Made by a program: the position numbers and the translations under genes | Shown: one piece after another, positions 55,953 through 64,000 of the stretch | Layout of the letters: each line of letters begins with the position of its first letter | Numbering within the stretch: the stretch's first letter is position 1 | IMG/VR virus record: IMGVR_UViG_3300036820_000011 | Location: 18,853 to 82,852 of that record | Source of the DNA: a virus | Direction: 5' to 3' (one strand) | DNA: 64,000 bases | The notes under the pieces: generated by a model | The model's input: only the letters and a program-made list of their open reading frames with translations | Told to the model about the DNA's origin: nothing | Database searches by the model: none

Positions 55953-57797
55953 ATGAGCCTGGACGAGGTCACCGCACTCCACCTGGTGGAGAACACCGAG
56001 GACGCCATGGCGTGCCTGCGCTGGCTGTCCACCAGGGATCGGATCGGGTTCGACACCGAGGGCACCGGCCTGAAACCGGAGACCGACCGGGTCCGCCTGG
56101 TGCAGATCGGGGACCGGCACGAGGGCTGGGCCATCCCGTACGAGATCAATCAGATGCTGGTCCAGGACATCGTCAAGCGGTTCGAGGGACAGTACGTGAT
56201 GTTCAACGCCCCCTACGACGTGGCCATGACGCGGTCATCCGGCATTCAGCTGCCGGTTGAGCGGATCGAAGACACCCGGCTCAAGGCCCACGTCCTGTCC
56301 TCGACCGGGCCACTGGCGCTGAAGCCCCTGGCGGCCCAGCACGTCGACCCGGGTGCTGCCGGGCTCCAGGACGACCTGAAGTCCGTGTTCGCGCAGCACG
56401 GCTGGAACTGGGCCACCATCCCGTGGAACTTCCGGCAGTACTGGCAGTACGGTGCGCTGGACCCGGTTCTCACCATGCAGCTGGACGACGCCCTGGACCC
56501 GGTCGTCCGTCGGGTCTCGCCCAAGTCCTACGACCTGGAGATGGCCGCCGCCTGGTCCTGCGAGAAGATGATGCGCAACGGCGCGGCCGTCGACCGGCCG
56601 TACGTCACCGGCTTCCTGGCCGACCTGGAGGGCCAGGTCGCCGAGCTGCTGGCCGCCTGCCGGTCCGCCTACGGGATCAATCCCGGCTCCTCCGACCAGG
56701 TGGCCGACGCACTGGTCCGGGACGGTGTCCAGATGCGGCACCTCACCTCCGGCGGCAGGTTCAAGACCGACAAGAACGTCCTGGGCGCGATCGACCACCC
56801 GCTCGCCAGACTGGTACTGGAGTACCGCACCACGACCCGGCTGGCCAACACCTACCTGGCGTCCTACCTGCCGCTGTCCGAGCGGGACGGCCGCATCCAC
56901 CCGTCGATCAACACGGTCGGCGGCATCGCCAAGAACCCGTTCGAGAACGGCGGCGAGGCCGGGGTGCGCACGGGCCGGATGTCCGCCAGCGATCCCAACG
57001 TCCAGAACGTGCCGATGCGCACCGAGCAGGGCAAGCTGATCCGCCGGTCCTTCACCGCCCGGTGCTCGGATCGCTGCGGCTGCGGCGGCCCGCACACCTG
57101 GGTCAAGTGCGACTTCGACCAGATCGAGCAGCGGGTGATGGCCCACATGTCCGGTGACCGGGGTATGCGCGAGGCGTTCCTGGGCCCCGACGACTTCTTC
57201 GTGGCACTCGGCCGTCGGCTGTACAACGACCCGACCATGCAGAAGTCAGATCCGCGCCGGACCCCGGTCAAGAACGCGGCCTACGGGAAAATCTACGGAG
57301 CTGGACCTGACAAGTTCGCCCTGATGACCGGCATGCTGCTGGACAGCGGCGAGCCCGACGTAGCTCAGGCTCAGGCGTTCCTGAAGTCCATGGATGACAT
57401 GTACCCGGGCCCGCAGCGGTTCACCAAGGCCGTGATCAGGCAGGGCAACAAGCGGTTCCGGGAGGAGGGCGCGGCCTACGTCCGCTCCCCGCTGACCGGC
57501 CGCCGGGTGGTCGCCGAGCGGGGCCGCTTCTACGCCCTGGTGAACTACATCATCCAGATGATGGCCGGGGAGATCCTCAAGATGAAGATCGTGGAAGCCG
57601 ATGCCGCCGGGCTCGGCCAGTACATGGTCATGCCGGTGCACGACGAGATCGACCTGGACGTGCCGACAGCCGACCTGCCCGAGGTCGTGGCCACCCTGCA
57701 CGAGGTGTTCAACGACAGCGACCTGCTGACCGTCCCGGTCACCGCGTCGGTCGAGACAGGCCCCAACTGGGGCGAAGTGAAGGAGTGGCAGGAATGA
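55953..57797 (+). CDS. polA: Family A DNA polymerase
   Basis: 614 residues. 3'-5' exonuclease start GFDTEGTGL with metal-binding Asp-Glu (near 32-40). Polymerase motif A KCDFDQIEQR near 387, motif B RTPVKNAAYGKIYG near 435, motif C PVHDEIDLD near 563. No 5'-3' exonuclease domain. It is the replicative DNA polymerase of the phage. The codons at motif B are AT-richer than surroundings. Downstream neighbours overlap or adjoin. Confidence 0.92.
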   Translation: MSLDEVTALHLVENTEDAMACLRWLSTRDRIGFDTEGTGLKPETDRVRLVQIGDRHEGWAIPYEINQMLVQDIVKRFEGQYVMFNAPYDVAMTRSSGIQLPVERIEDTRLKAHVLSSTGPLALKPLAAQHVDPGAAGLQDDLKSVFAQHGWNWATIPWNFRQYWQYGALDPVLTMQLDDALDPVVRRVSPKSYDLEMAAAWSCEKMMRNGAAVDRPYVTGFLADLEGQVAELLAACRSAYGINPGSSDQVADALVRDGVQMRHLTSGGRFKTDKNVLGAIDHPLARLVLEYRTTTRLANTYLASYLPLSERDGRIHPSINTVGGIAKNPFENGGEAGVRTGRMSASDPNVQNVPMRTEQGKLIRRSFTARCSDRCGCGGPHTWVKCDFDQIEQRVMAHMSGDRGMREAFLGPDDFFVALGRRLYNDPTMQKSDPRRTPVKNAAYGKIYGAGPDKFALMTGMLLDSGEPDVAQAQAFLKSMDDMYPGPQRFTKAVIRQGNKRFREEGAAYVRSPLTGRRVVAERGRFYALVNYIIQMMAGEILKMKIVEADAAGLGQYMVMPVHDEIDLDVPTADLPEVVATLHEVFNDSDLLTVPVTASVETGPNWGEVKEWQE

Positions 57798-58282
57798 CCG
57801 TCGTGATCATCGGAGTGGACCCCGGACTCAGCACGGGAGTGTCCGTGCTGGCGGACGCCAGGCTCTCCAGTGCCTTCCAGGGCATGCCGGAGGACGCCCT
57901 GAACGAACTGGACGGCGTTCTCCGGCGCTGGACGGACCACTGCACCGACACCGGCACGGGCACCGTCCTGGTGGCCTGCGAGCGGTTCCAGGCCGCAGGC
58001 CGGTCGACCCACAGCCACCAGCCCGACGCGGAGCGCGTGTTCGCCCGCACGGCCGCGCTCGCTTCGCTCTACGGCGTGGACTTCGTGGAGCAGACCCCGG
58101 CCGACGCCAAGCGGATCGCCTCGGACGCGCTGCTCCGCCGCAACGGCCTGTGGACGCTGCCGCGCGACGTAGGCTGCCGGGACGCGAACGACGCGAACGA
58201 CGCCATGCGCCATGCTGTCCTGCTGCTCGCCCGCCGCCGGGCCACGATGTTCAATGCCCTGTTGACACAGGGTGCCAGCTAG
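57794..58282 (+). CDS. RuvC-like Holliday junction nuclease
   Basis: 162 residues from ATG 57794. RNase H-fold with VVIIGVDPGLSTGVSV (first Asp), LVACERF (Glu), and DANDANDAMRHAVLLL (C-terminal Asp). It would resolve recombination junctions or debranch replicating DNA. Overlaps the polA stop. Confidence 0.82.
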   Translation: MTVVIIGVDPGLSTGVSVLADARLSSAFQGMPEDALNELDGVLRRWTDHCTDTGTGTVLVACERFQAAGRSTHSHQPDAERVFARTAALASLYGVDFVEQTPADAKRIASDALLRRNGLWTLPRDVGCRDANDANDAMRHAVLLLARRRATMFNALLTQGAS

Positions 58283-58300
58283 ATTTACATTAATCAAAGA

Positions 58301-58319
58301 ACCACCGACCAGAGGACCA
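58301..58319 (+). promoter_or_regulatory. Recurrent leader element, copy F
   Basis: ACCACCGACCAGAGGACCA directly precedes ATG 58320. It is the shortest copy. The 37-base gap upstream is AT-rich (ATTTACATTAATCAAAGAA). Confidence 0.45.
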
Positions 58320-61300
58320 ATGACCATGGCGACAGCCGAACGGACAGGCGACCGCATCACCGTCACGCTGTCCTGGAACGAGAAGACCCAGGCGGAGAAG
58401 ATCCCCGGCGGCCGGTTCCGCCGGATGGACCTGGAACTGCCGCTGTCCTGGGGCTCGTGCCAGGCGCTGCGCGGCGTCTTCGGCAAGAACCTGGTGGTCG
58501 GCCCCGAGCTGACGGCCTGGTCCCGGGCCGAGAGCACCCGCCGGATCAAGCCGTCGCTGGCGCTGCGCCCGATGCTCGCCCCGCAGACGGTGGCCGGACT
58601 GGTCGAGCCGTCCTGGGGCATCCTGCACCCGCTCCGGCCCTACCAGAAGGCCGGGGTCATGTGGATGCTGGCCACCGGCTCCGGACTGTTGGCAGATGAG
58701 CCGGGCACGGGCAAGACCGTGCACACCCTGGAGTTCCTGCGGCAGCACACCGTGGACGCCAAGGACTTCGACTCCAATGCGACCAGCACCGCGCTGCCCG
58801 CTCTGGTGATCGTCCCCAACTCGACCAAGTACCACTGGCGCAGCCTGGCGCAGAAGTTCCTGCCGGAGGCCCGTACCTATGTGGTCGACGGCAGCGCCAC
58901 CCAGCGCGCCAAGACCGTCAGGGAGGCGGCGGAGGACCCGATGGCCCTGGTCATCATGTCGATCGAGTCCGCCCGGCTGCTGTCCCGCCTCGCGCCCTAC
59001 GGCTCGACCCGGCTCAAGCGCTGCCAGGAGTGCGACCCGCACCACGGCGACGACCTCAAGCCCGCGCAGTGCGAGGTGCACCCGAAGCCGTTGAACGCCA
59101 TCGTGTTCCGCACGGTCGTCGTGGACGAGGCCCACCGGATCAAGGACCCGGCCTCCAAGCAGACCCGGGCCATCTGGCACCTGATGCACACCGACGGCGT
59201 GCGCTACCGCTGGGCGCTGACCGGGACGCCGATCGCCGACCACCCGGGCGACCTGTGGTCGCTCATGCACGCCGTGGCCCCCGAGGACTTCCCGGTCCGC
59301 ACCAAGTTCCTGGAGCGCTTCTGCCTCGCGGACTGGAACCCCTTCGGCGGCATGGACGTGGTCGGGCTCGACCCGGCCACCAGGGACGAGTTCTTCCGGG
59401 TCTTCGATCCGCGCTTCCGCCGGATGCTCAAGTCCGTGGTCCTGCCGCAGCTGCCCCCGGTCGTCCGTGAGGTCCGCACCTGCGAGCTGACCCCGGCCAT
59501 GCGCCGCACCTACACCGAGATGCACGCGGGGCTGGCCACCAGGCTGGAGGACGGCACCCTGTTCATCACCTGGAACGACATGGTCAAGCAGGGCCGCCTG
59601 CAACAGCTGGCCTCCGCCTCGGTCGAGGTGGAGAAGCCGGACGAGGACGACATCCTGACCTGGAAGGTCACGCTCAAGGACCCCTCCCCGAAGCTCGACG
59701 TGATGGAGGAGATCCTGGACGATCTCGGCTACCTCGACGGGCAGGGCCCGGCCACGGTGATCGCCGCCGAGAGCCGCCAGCTGATCCGGCTCGCCGCCGC
59801 CCGGCTGGAGAAGCGGGGCATCCCGCACGCGGTGATCGCCGGTGACGTCGCCGCCTTCGAGCGGGAGAACGCCCTGGACGCGCTGCGGCAGGGCGACGTC
59901 AAGATCGTGCTGTTCACCATCCGGGCGGGCGGGGCCGGACTCGACATGTCGGCCGCCGACACTCTGGTCATGTTGCAGCAGCCATGGTCGATGGTTGACC
60001 GGCTACAGACCGAGGGGCGCGTCCACCGCTTCGGCTCCGAGGTCCACGCCAGTGTCCGGATCATCGACGTGGTGACGCGGGACACGGTCGAGGAGGAGCA
60101 GATCGCCCGGGTCAACCAGAAGCTGCTCCGGCTGGAGGAGATCACCCGGGACCGGGAGCAGCGGCCGGACACCGTCGAGTGGCTGGACGCAGAGGAGACC
60201 GCGATCTACCGTGAACCGCTGCTGGCTCCCGTGTCCTGCGCTGTGCTGCTCGATGCGGACCAGAACGAATCAGTTGTCGATGCGCCCGTATCTCCAGTGG
60301 CTGCTCCGCACGACGTGTCGAAATTCTGTGTTCTCTGCCGGAGCGGCGAACATGATCACACGGTCCACGCTTCGCCGGAGTCCGACGCCGCCCGCGCCCG
60401 AATCGTGGCCGGACCGTCTGCCGGACCCAATCCGTGTCGGCCGCCGCTGCCGACGGACACGGTGAAGCCGTCCTGGACCGGTGTCGATCCCTGGCACCGC
60501 GATCAGCTGCCGACGTCAGTGCAGGGACTACTGGCCACGGAACCATCCGGCGACCTTCACGATCCGAGACTGTGCGACGTGTGCGGGCTCACGCTTCCGA
60601 GCCATGACGAGGAGTGCTCAGAACGCCATTCCGTCTCTGCACCTGCGGGCATTGATCGTGTCCTGCACACGGACGCGACCGGCGTCCAGTGGTCGATGCC
60701 CCGGGACGCGCCCGACCTGCGGCCGTCGCCGACCGTCCAGAAGGTCAGCAACTCCAAGATCGGTACCTGGAACCGGTGCCGCCGCCAGTGGTGGCTCACC
60801 TGGTACCGGCAGCTGGAGCTGCCCGAGGACCCCTACAACCTGCGGGCGGTCGGCCACCGGGTGCACCGGGCCCTGGCCGGGTGGTACGTGCCGGACGCCG
60901 ACAGCCCGGTCCCGCTGATGGACGGTCTGGAGACCGCGATCCGCGAGGACTGGGAGAAGATCGCCGCCGGGCTGACCGGCGACGACCTGGAGGTCCAGGC
61001 GGCCCGGTTCCAGTCGGCTGTCTCCCTGGAACGGGCCATGGTCGAGGGCTACGCCGACTGGCTCCGGGAGAGCGGCGCGGACTCGGGACTCGTCTTCGTG
61101 GCCTCCGAGGCGGAGCTGTCCGTCGACATCCCGGCCACGGGCCACGACGGCAGGCCGCTGCTGGTCCAGGCCGTCGGCAGGCTCGACGCCCGGGTGGTCC
61201 GCGAGGTGGACGGGGCCCGGCTGATCATCGACCACAAGACGGTGGCGAGTCTGACCGAGCCGCTCAAGATCCTGCACATCAACCCGCAGATGAAGCACTA

Positions 61301-61697
61301 CGGCCTCCTGGAGTGGCTGAGCACCCGGGACGGCGAGGCCCGCTGCGACGGCGCGCTCTACAACATGCTGCGCCGCGTCAAGCGCACCGCTGCCGCCAAG
61401 CCGCCGTTCTACGCCCGGGAGGAGGTCCGCAACACCGACCTGGAACTCCAGACCTACCAGCGCCGGATGCTCGCGGCGGCCCGGGACATGGCCGAGGCCG
61501 AACGGCGGCTGGACGCCGGGGAGGACCCGATCGACGTGGCCTACCCGTCGCCGGACAGCGACTGCTCCTGGAAGTGTGATTTCTTCCTGGTGTGCCCGAT
61601 GTTCGAGGACGGCTCACGGGCCGAGGACATGCTTGCTGCGCTCTACCGCCCGGACGACCCCTGGGCGCGCTACGACCGAATCGAGGGAGGCAAGTGA
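58320..61697 (+). CDS. SNF2-type helicase fused to RecB/Cas4-like nuclease
   Basis: 1125 residues from ATG 58320. N-terminal SNF2 helicase: LRPYQKAGVMWML, Walker A ADEPGTGKT near 125, DEAH-box VVVDEAHRIKD near 266, RVHRFG near 568. Middle has two Cys/His groups (KFCVLCRSGEHDH; LCDVCGLTLP). C-terminal PD-(D/E)XK nuclease: KIGTWNRCRRQWW near 810, LIIDHKTV near 968, and CSWKCDFFLVCPMF near 1082 (Cas4/AddB-type Cys cluster). Likely a DNA-end processing recombinase. Confidence 0.87.
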   Translation: MTMATAERTGDRITVTLSWNEKTQAEKIPGGRFRRMDLELPLSWGSCQALRGVFGKNLVVGPELTAWSRAESTRRIKPSLALRPMLAPQTVAGLVEPSWGILHPLRPYQKAGVMWMLATGSGLLADEPGTGKTVHTLEFLRQHTVDAKDFDSNATSTALPALVIVPNSTKYHWRSLAQKFLPEARTYVVDGSATQRAKTVREAAEDPMALVIMSIESARLLSRLAPYGSTRLKRCQECDPHHGDDLKPAQCEVHPKPLNAIVFRTVVVDEAHRIKDPASKQTRAIWHLMHTDGVRYRWALTGTPIADHPGDLWSLMHAVAPEDFPVRTKFLERFCLADWNPFGGMDVVGLDPATRDEFFRVFDPRFRRMLKSVVLPQLPPVVREVRTCELTPAMRRTYTEMHAGLATRLEDGTLFITWNDMVKQGRLQQLASASVEVEKPDEDDILTWKVTLKDPSPKLDVMEEILDDLGYLDGQGPATVIAAESRQLIRLAAARLEKRGIPHAVIAGDVAAFERENALDALRQGDVKIVLFTIRAGGAGLDMSAADTLVMLQQPWSMVDRLQTEGRVHRFGSEVHASVRIIDVVTRDTVEEEQIARVNQKLLRLEEITRDREQRPDTVEWLDAEETAIYREPLLAPVSCAVLLDADQNESVVDAPVSPVAAPHDVSKFCVLCRSGEHDHTVHASPESDAARARIVAGPSAGPNPCRPPLPTDTVKPSWTGVDPWHRDQLPTSVQGLLATEPSGDLHDPRLCDVCGLTLPSHDEECSERHSVSAPAGIDRVLHTDATGVQWSMPRDAPDLRPSPTVQKVSNSKIGTWNRCRRQWWLTWYRQLELPEDPYNLRAVGHRVHRALAGWYVPDADSPVPLMDGLETAIREDWEKIAAGLTGDDLEVQAARFQSAVSLERAMVEGYADWLRESGADSGLVFVASEAELSVDIPATGHDGRPLLVQAVGRLDARVVREVDGARLIIDHKTVASLTEPLKILHINPQMKHYGLLEWLSTRDGEARCDGALYNMLRRVKRTAAAKPPFYAREEVRNTDLELQTYQRRMLAAARDMAEAERRLDAGEDPIDVAYPSPDSDCSWKCDFFLVCPMFEDGSRAEDMLAALYRPDDPWARYDRIEGGK

Positions 61698-62464
61698 CCA
61701 CGATCTTCGACACCCACCAGCGGCTGTCCATCCTGGTGCACGGGGACACCAAGCTGGGGAAGTCCACCCTGTCGGGCACCGTCCCGGCCCCGGTCATCGT
61801 CCTGGACGCCGAGGGCAGCTGGCGGTTCACCTCCGGCCGCAAGGTGTACTGGGACCCGGCCACCGAGGAGCTGCCCGCGTACGACGGCACCTGGGACATG
61901 TGCATCGTCCACGTCCGGGACTGGGCCACGGTCAAGACCGTGTTCGACTACATCACCACCGGGCAGACCGTCTTCGTCTCCGTGGTGCTGGACTCGATCA
62001 CCGAGCTCCAGCGCCGCCTCAAGCGGAGCCTGAAGCCGAACCTGGACCCGTTCAAGATCCAGGACTGGGGTGAGCTGCTGGCCCGCATGGACGCCGCGAT
62101 CCGGGACTTCCGCGACCTGGCGATGATCGCCGACATCACCGTGCGGTGCGTCGTGTTCATCGCCGAGACCACGGAGAAGAACGGAAAGTGGCGGCCCCAC
62201 ATGCAGGGGCAGATCGCCAACAGCCTGCCGTACGCGGTGGACCTGTGCGGCTACATGTACCGCTACCAGGAGCTGGACGACGACGGCAGCCCGGTCCGGG
62301 ACACCCGCCAGCTCTGGATCGCCCCGCACGACGACTTCATCGCCGGATCGCGTGTGATGGAGACCCTCGGGTCCTCCGTCGAGATCCCGGCACCGACCCC
62401 CGGCAACCCGGGAACGGTCATCCAGGACTGGATGACCGCGATCTTCAAGACCGAAGGAGCATGA
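61694..62464 (+). CDS. Sak4-like recombination ATPase
   Basis: 256 residues from GTG 61694 (overlap with previous stop). P-loop ATPase: LVHGDTKLGKSTLS (Walker A near 21), VIVLDAEGSW and SVVLDSITELQ (Walker B-like). Length and motif set match phage Sak4, a single-strand annealing/RecA-like recombinase often next to SSB, as here. Confidence 0.8.
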   Translation: MTTIFDTHQRLSILVHGDTKLGKSTLSGTVPAPVIVLDAEGSWRFTSGRKVYWDPATEELPAYDGTWDMCIVHVRDWATVKTVFDYITTGQTVFVSVVLDSITELQRRLKRSLKPNLDPFKIQDWGELLARMDAAIRDFRDLAMIADITVRCVVFIAETTEKNGKWRPHMQGQIANSLPYAVDLCGYMYRYQELDDDGSPVRDTRQLWIAPHDDFIAGSRVMETLGSSVEIPAPTPGNPGTVIQDWMTAIFKTEGA

Positions 62465-63045
62465 CCATGGACATCGACTTCAAGGCCCTGCTGGCCGACG
62501 CCAAGTCGGCCAGCGCGCTGATCCCCGACGGCGACCACCAGTTCGAGTGCGTGGCCGCCGAGGCGCGGCTGTCCAGCACCGGCAGCCCGCAGATCCAGGC
62601 GGACTTCCTGTGCCAGACCGAGCGCTACAGCAAGCGGACCGTCCGCAACTGGTTCACCCTGACCATGGACAACCCGGTCGCCCTGGCCATGTTCTTCCGG
62701 CACATGAAGGCGCTGGGCATGGACGAGGCGTTCTTCCTCAAGAGCGGCGACCGGATCGCCGCCGCCGCCGTCCAGATGATCGGGACCCGGGTCACCTGCA
62801 CGATCAAGACCGAGGCGTGGAACGGCGAGGACCGCAACAAGATCGCCGGGTTCAAGGGCGTCAACGGCGCGGCCCGCAAGGCGTCCGGCGGCGGTCCCGC
62901 AGCGCCTGGACGGCCCGCTCCGGCTCCCGCTCCGCGCGCTGCGGCTCCTGCCCCGGCACCGGCGCGGGCAGCCGCTCCGGCCCCCGTGCAGGACGCTGCG
63001 GACGACGCCGGGGACAACGGGTACGACGAAGAGCCGCCGTTCTAG
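62461..63045 (+). CDS. SSB-like single-stranded DNA-binding protein
   Basis: 194 residues. N-terminal ~145 residues form a beta-rich core (QFECVAAEARLS; RTVRNWFTLTMDNPVALAMF; VTCTIKTEAW) resembling the DUF669/phage SSB group. Then a Pro/Ala-rich linker and acidic tail ending DEEPPF, like the protein-binding tip of bacterial SSB. ATG 62461 overlaps the Sak4 stop. Confidence 0.78.
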   Translation: MTMDIDFKALLADAKSASALIPDGDHQFECVAAEARLSSTGSPQIQADFLCQTERYSKRTVRNWFTLTMDNPVALAMFFRHMKALGMDEAFFLKSGDRIAAAAVQMIGTRVTCTIKTEAWNGEDRNKIAGFKGVNGAARKASGGGPAAPGRPAPAPAPRAAAPAPAPARAAAPAPVQDAADDAGDNGYDEEPPF

Positions 63046-63061
63046 TTCCCCGGTGCCTGTT

Positions 63062-63089
63062 TGAGTAATTCACGCGAACGGGTACCGTA
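63062..63089 (+). promoter_or_regulatory. Possible weak promoter
   Basis: TTGAGT and TACCGT are separated by 16 bases, after the SSB gene and ahead of a terminator hairpin. The -10 is poor. If real, the hairpin at 63105 would be transcribed and could attenuate the next gene. Confidence 0.25.
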
Positions 63090-63104
63090 GAGACAGCACC
63101 GACG

Positions 63105-63147
63105 GCCCCGCCAGGGCTCCCATCCCCCGAGGGCCCTGGCGGGGCCC
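63105..63147. terminator. Strong hairpin between SSB and 63200 gene
   Basis: Perfect 14-bp arms GGCCCCGCCAGGGC and complement around a 15-base loop. The gap 63046-63199 holds this and leader element G. Few T's follow. It probably terminates the replication operon. Confidence 0.7.
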
Positions 63148-63170
63148 GCTTATGATGATCGCAGGAAACC

Positions 63171-63199
63171 GACCACCGACCTAGGAGACGACGACGACG
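63171..63199 (+). promoter_or_regulatory. Recurrent leader element, copy G
   Basis: CGACCACCGACCTAGGAGAC then GACGACGACG leads to ATG 63200. Matches the CGACCACCGACC core of the other copies exactly. Confidence 0.5.
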
Positions 63200-63661
63200 A
63201 TGGACACCGTATGGCCGACCGGCACCGGGGCCGGGCGCGACGGCCACTGGGTCTTCACCGACCGGCGGGGCCGCGAGACCCGGTGGACCGGGACCTTCCT
63301 GGGCATGGGGACCTCGTTCAAGACCGACCACATGCACCACGACGATAAGCCGTTCGCCGGGCACGGCCAGGGCTGCTCCCGCTGCCGGTGGATCGAGATC
63401 CGGCTGTTCCGGGAGCAGGGGGCGGGCGGGTTCGCGCGCTACCTGGTGGTCCGCCGGGGCGTCTCGGTCGTCCCGGGCGAGACCGACCGGATCACCTGCA
63501 CGGAGGTCGACGGCCCGTTCCAGGCGGTCGAGACCGTGACCAGCCGTCCGGAGGACGGCACCGTCCCGTTCATGATCCGACCTGCTGCCTTCATGCTCGC
63601 CCAGGCAGCCCAGCACGACACCGGCATCCGGGACGCGTACGTGAACCGTGCCGTCGCCTAG
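63200..63661 (+). CDS. Hypothetical protein, 153 aa
   Basis: ATG 63200 (TAGGAG upstream). Alpha/beta protein with GRETRWTGTFLGMGTSF, GCSRCRWIEIRLFRE and a Cys pair. No transmembrane segment. I do not recognise the family. It starts a new unit after the terminator. Confidence 0.7.
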   Translation: MDTVWPTGTGAGRDGHWVFTDRRGRETRWTGTFLGMGTSFKTDHMHHDDKPFAGHGQGCSRCRWIEIRLFREQGAGGFARYLVVRRGVSVVPGETDRITCTEVDGPFQAVETVTSRPEDGTVPFMIRPAAFMLAQAAQHDTGIRDAYVNRAVA

Positions 63662-63681
63662 ACCCGAGAGGAACCCCGTCC

Positions 63682-63942
63682 ATGAGCACCATCACTGATC
63701 CGGGCCTGCGGCGGCACCGGGGGCGACCGCGCCCGAAGGAGACCATCGCGCGGGATGTCAACATTATCCGGCAGCTGACCACGGGCGGCCCGCAGACCCG
63801 GAACCAGATCGCCAGCGCCCTGCACCTCAAGCAGTCGCTGGTCTACCTGGCGCTCAACCGACTCCGCAACCAGGGAAGCGTGCGCAAATGCGCCGGTGAG
63901 GGTCCGTACACTATCTGGGCTGCCGGGCAGGACTGCCCGTGA
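63682..63942 (+). CDS. Winged-HTH regulator with basic N-terminus
   Basis: 86 residues. An N-terminal AT-hook-like stretch (RRHRGRPRPKE) is followed by NIIRQLTTGGPQTRNQIASA and LHLKQSLVYLALNRLRNQGS, a helix-turn-helix of the MarR/wHTH type. It probably binds DNA as a regulator. Overlaps the next gene. Confidence 0.72.
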   Translation: MSTITDPGLRRHRGRPRPKETIARDVNIIRQLTTGGPQTRNQIASALHLKQSLVYLALNRLRNQGSVRKCAGEGPYTIWAAGQDCP

Positions 63943-64000
63943 CCCGGCTCACCGTCACCGTGGCCATCCCCACCATCCCGGGCCGGGCCGGGTTGCTGGC
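63939..64000 (+). CDS. Glycosyltransferase-type gene, cut by window end
   Basis: GTG 63939 overlaps the previous stop. Only VTRLTVTVAIPTIPGRAGLL is visible; VAIPTIPGR at the start is typical of GT2 family glycosyltransferases. Too short to confirm. Confidence 0.45.
   Translation, partial: MTRLTVTVAIPTIPGRAGLL

Noticed and set aside
1-64000. tRNA genes, integrase, attachment site, CRISPR array
   Set aside because: I saw no cloverleaf, recombinase signature or spaced direct repeats. The tape-measure repeat is in frame with coding sequence and is not a CRISPR.

Overview
The window reads as a large part of the genome of a tailed actinobacterial phage (or prophage): GC-rich, densely packed, ATGA/GTGA gene overlaps, GTG starts, a WhiB-like regulator, a GH25 endolysin, an Rpf-like protein and a complete siphovirus-type head and tail set. 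Codon use, a perfect 14-bp chromosomal-type parS core and the protein families point to a Streptomyces-like actinobacterial host, but the host itself is an inference. I see no integrase, tRNA, rRNA or CRISPR array. No gene-free stretch exceeds about 300 bases.

Layout. (1) 1-3.9 kb, rightward: tiny overlapping early-type genes, including a LuxR-type helix-turn-helix protein and a WhiB-like protein, with a parS-like palindrome at 1073-1100. (2) 3.8-36.9 kb, leftward: the virion operon. In transcription order from the right it has the small terminase, a Lys/Arg-rich protein, a GH16 glucanase-like protein, the large terminase, a holin-like protein and other small membrane proteins, a papain-like hydrolase, a methyltransferase, the portal, a 2H-phosphoesterase/MuF/protease fusion, the capsid, tail and repeat proteins, head-tail connectors, the frameshifted tail chaperones, the tape measure, a distal tail protein and a glycosyltransferase. 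(3) 36.9-44.5 kb, mixed strands: endolysin, tandem terminator hairpins, a lipoprotein, a possible Acb2/Tad1-like protein, a papain-like protein, several membrane or secreted proteins, a PLD-like nuclease and an Rpf-NlpC/P60 protein. (4) 44.6-47.0 kb, leftward: a CaiB-like CoA-transferase, an ABC-ATPase/GNAT fusion (COG2401 architecture) and a ParB-like nuclease-fold protein, the best candidate here for an unusual, possibly DNA-modifying, system. (5) 47.0-52.9 kb, leftward: small genes, a 30-bp perfect inverted repeat, a primase-helicase, an HNH nuclease and an excisionase-like HTH protein. (6) 52.9-64 kb, rightward from a strong promoter: small genes, family A DNA polymerase, RuvC-like nuclease, SNF2-helicase/RecB-Cas4-like nuclease fusion, Sak4-like ATPase, SSB-like protein, a wHTH protein and a glycosyltransferase cut by the window edge.

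Three essential virion genes (large terminase, portal, tape measure) each contain an intein. The portal and tape-measure inteins show a class-3-like W/C/T signature and the terminase intein looks class 1. A recurrent leader element of the form CGACCACCGACC-AGGAG precedes many non-structural genes on both strands. Replication probably couples the primase-helicase and PolA with recombination (Sak4, SSB, SNF2-nuclease, RuvC). The ParB/ABC-GNAT/CaiB genes could supply a virion-DNA modification, but that is inferred from families and adjacency only.
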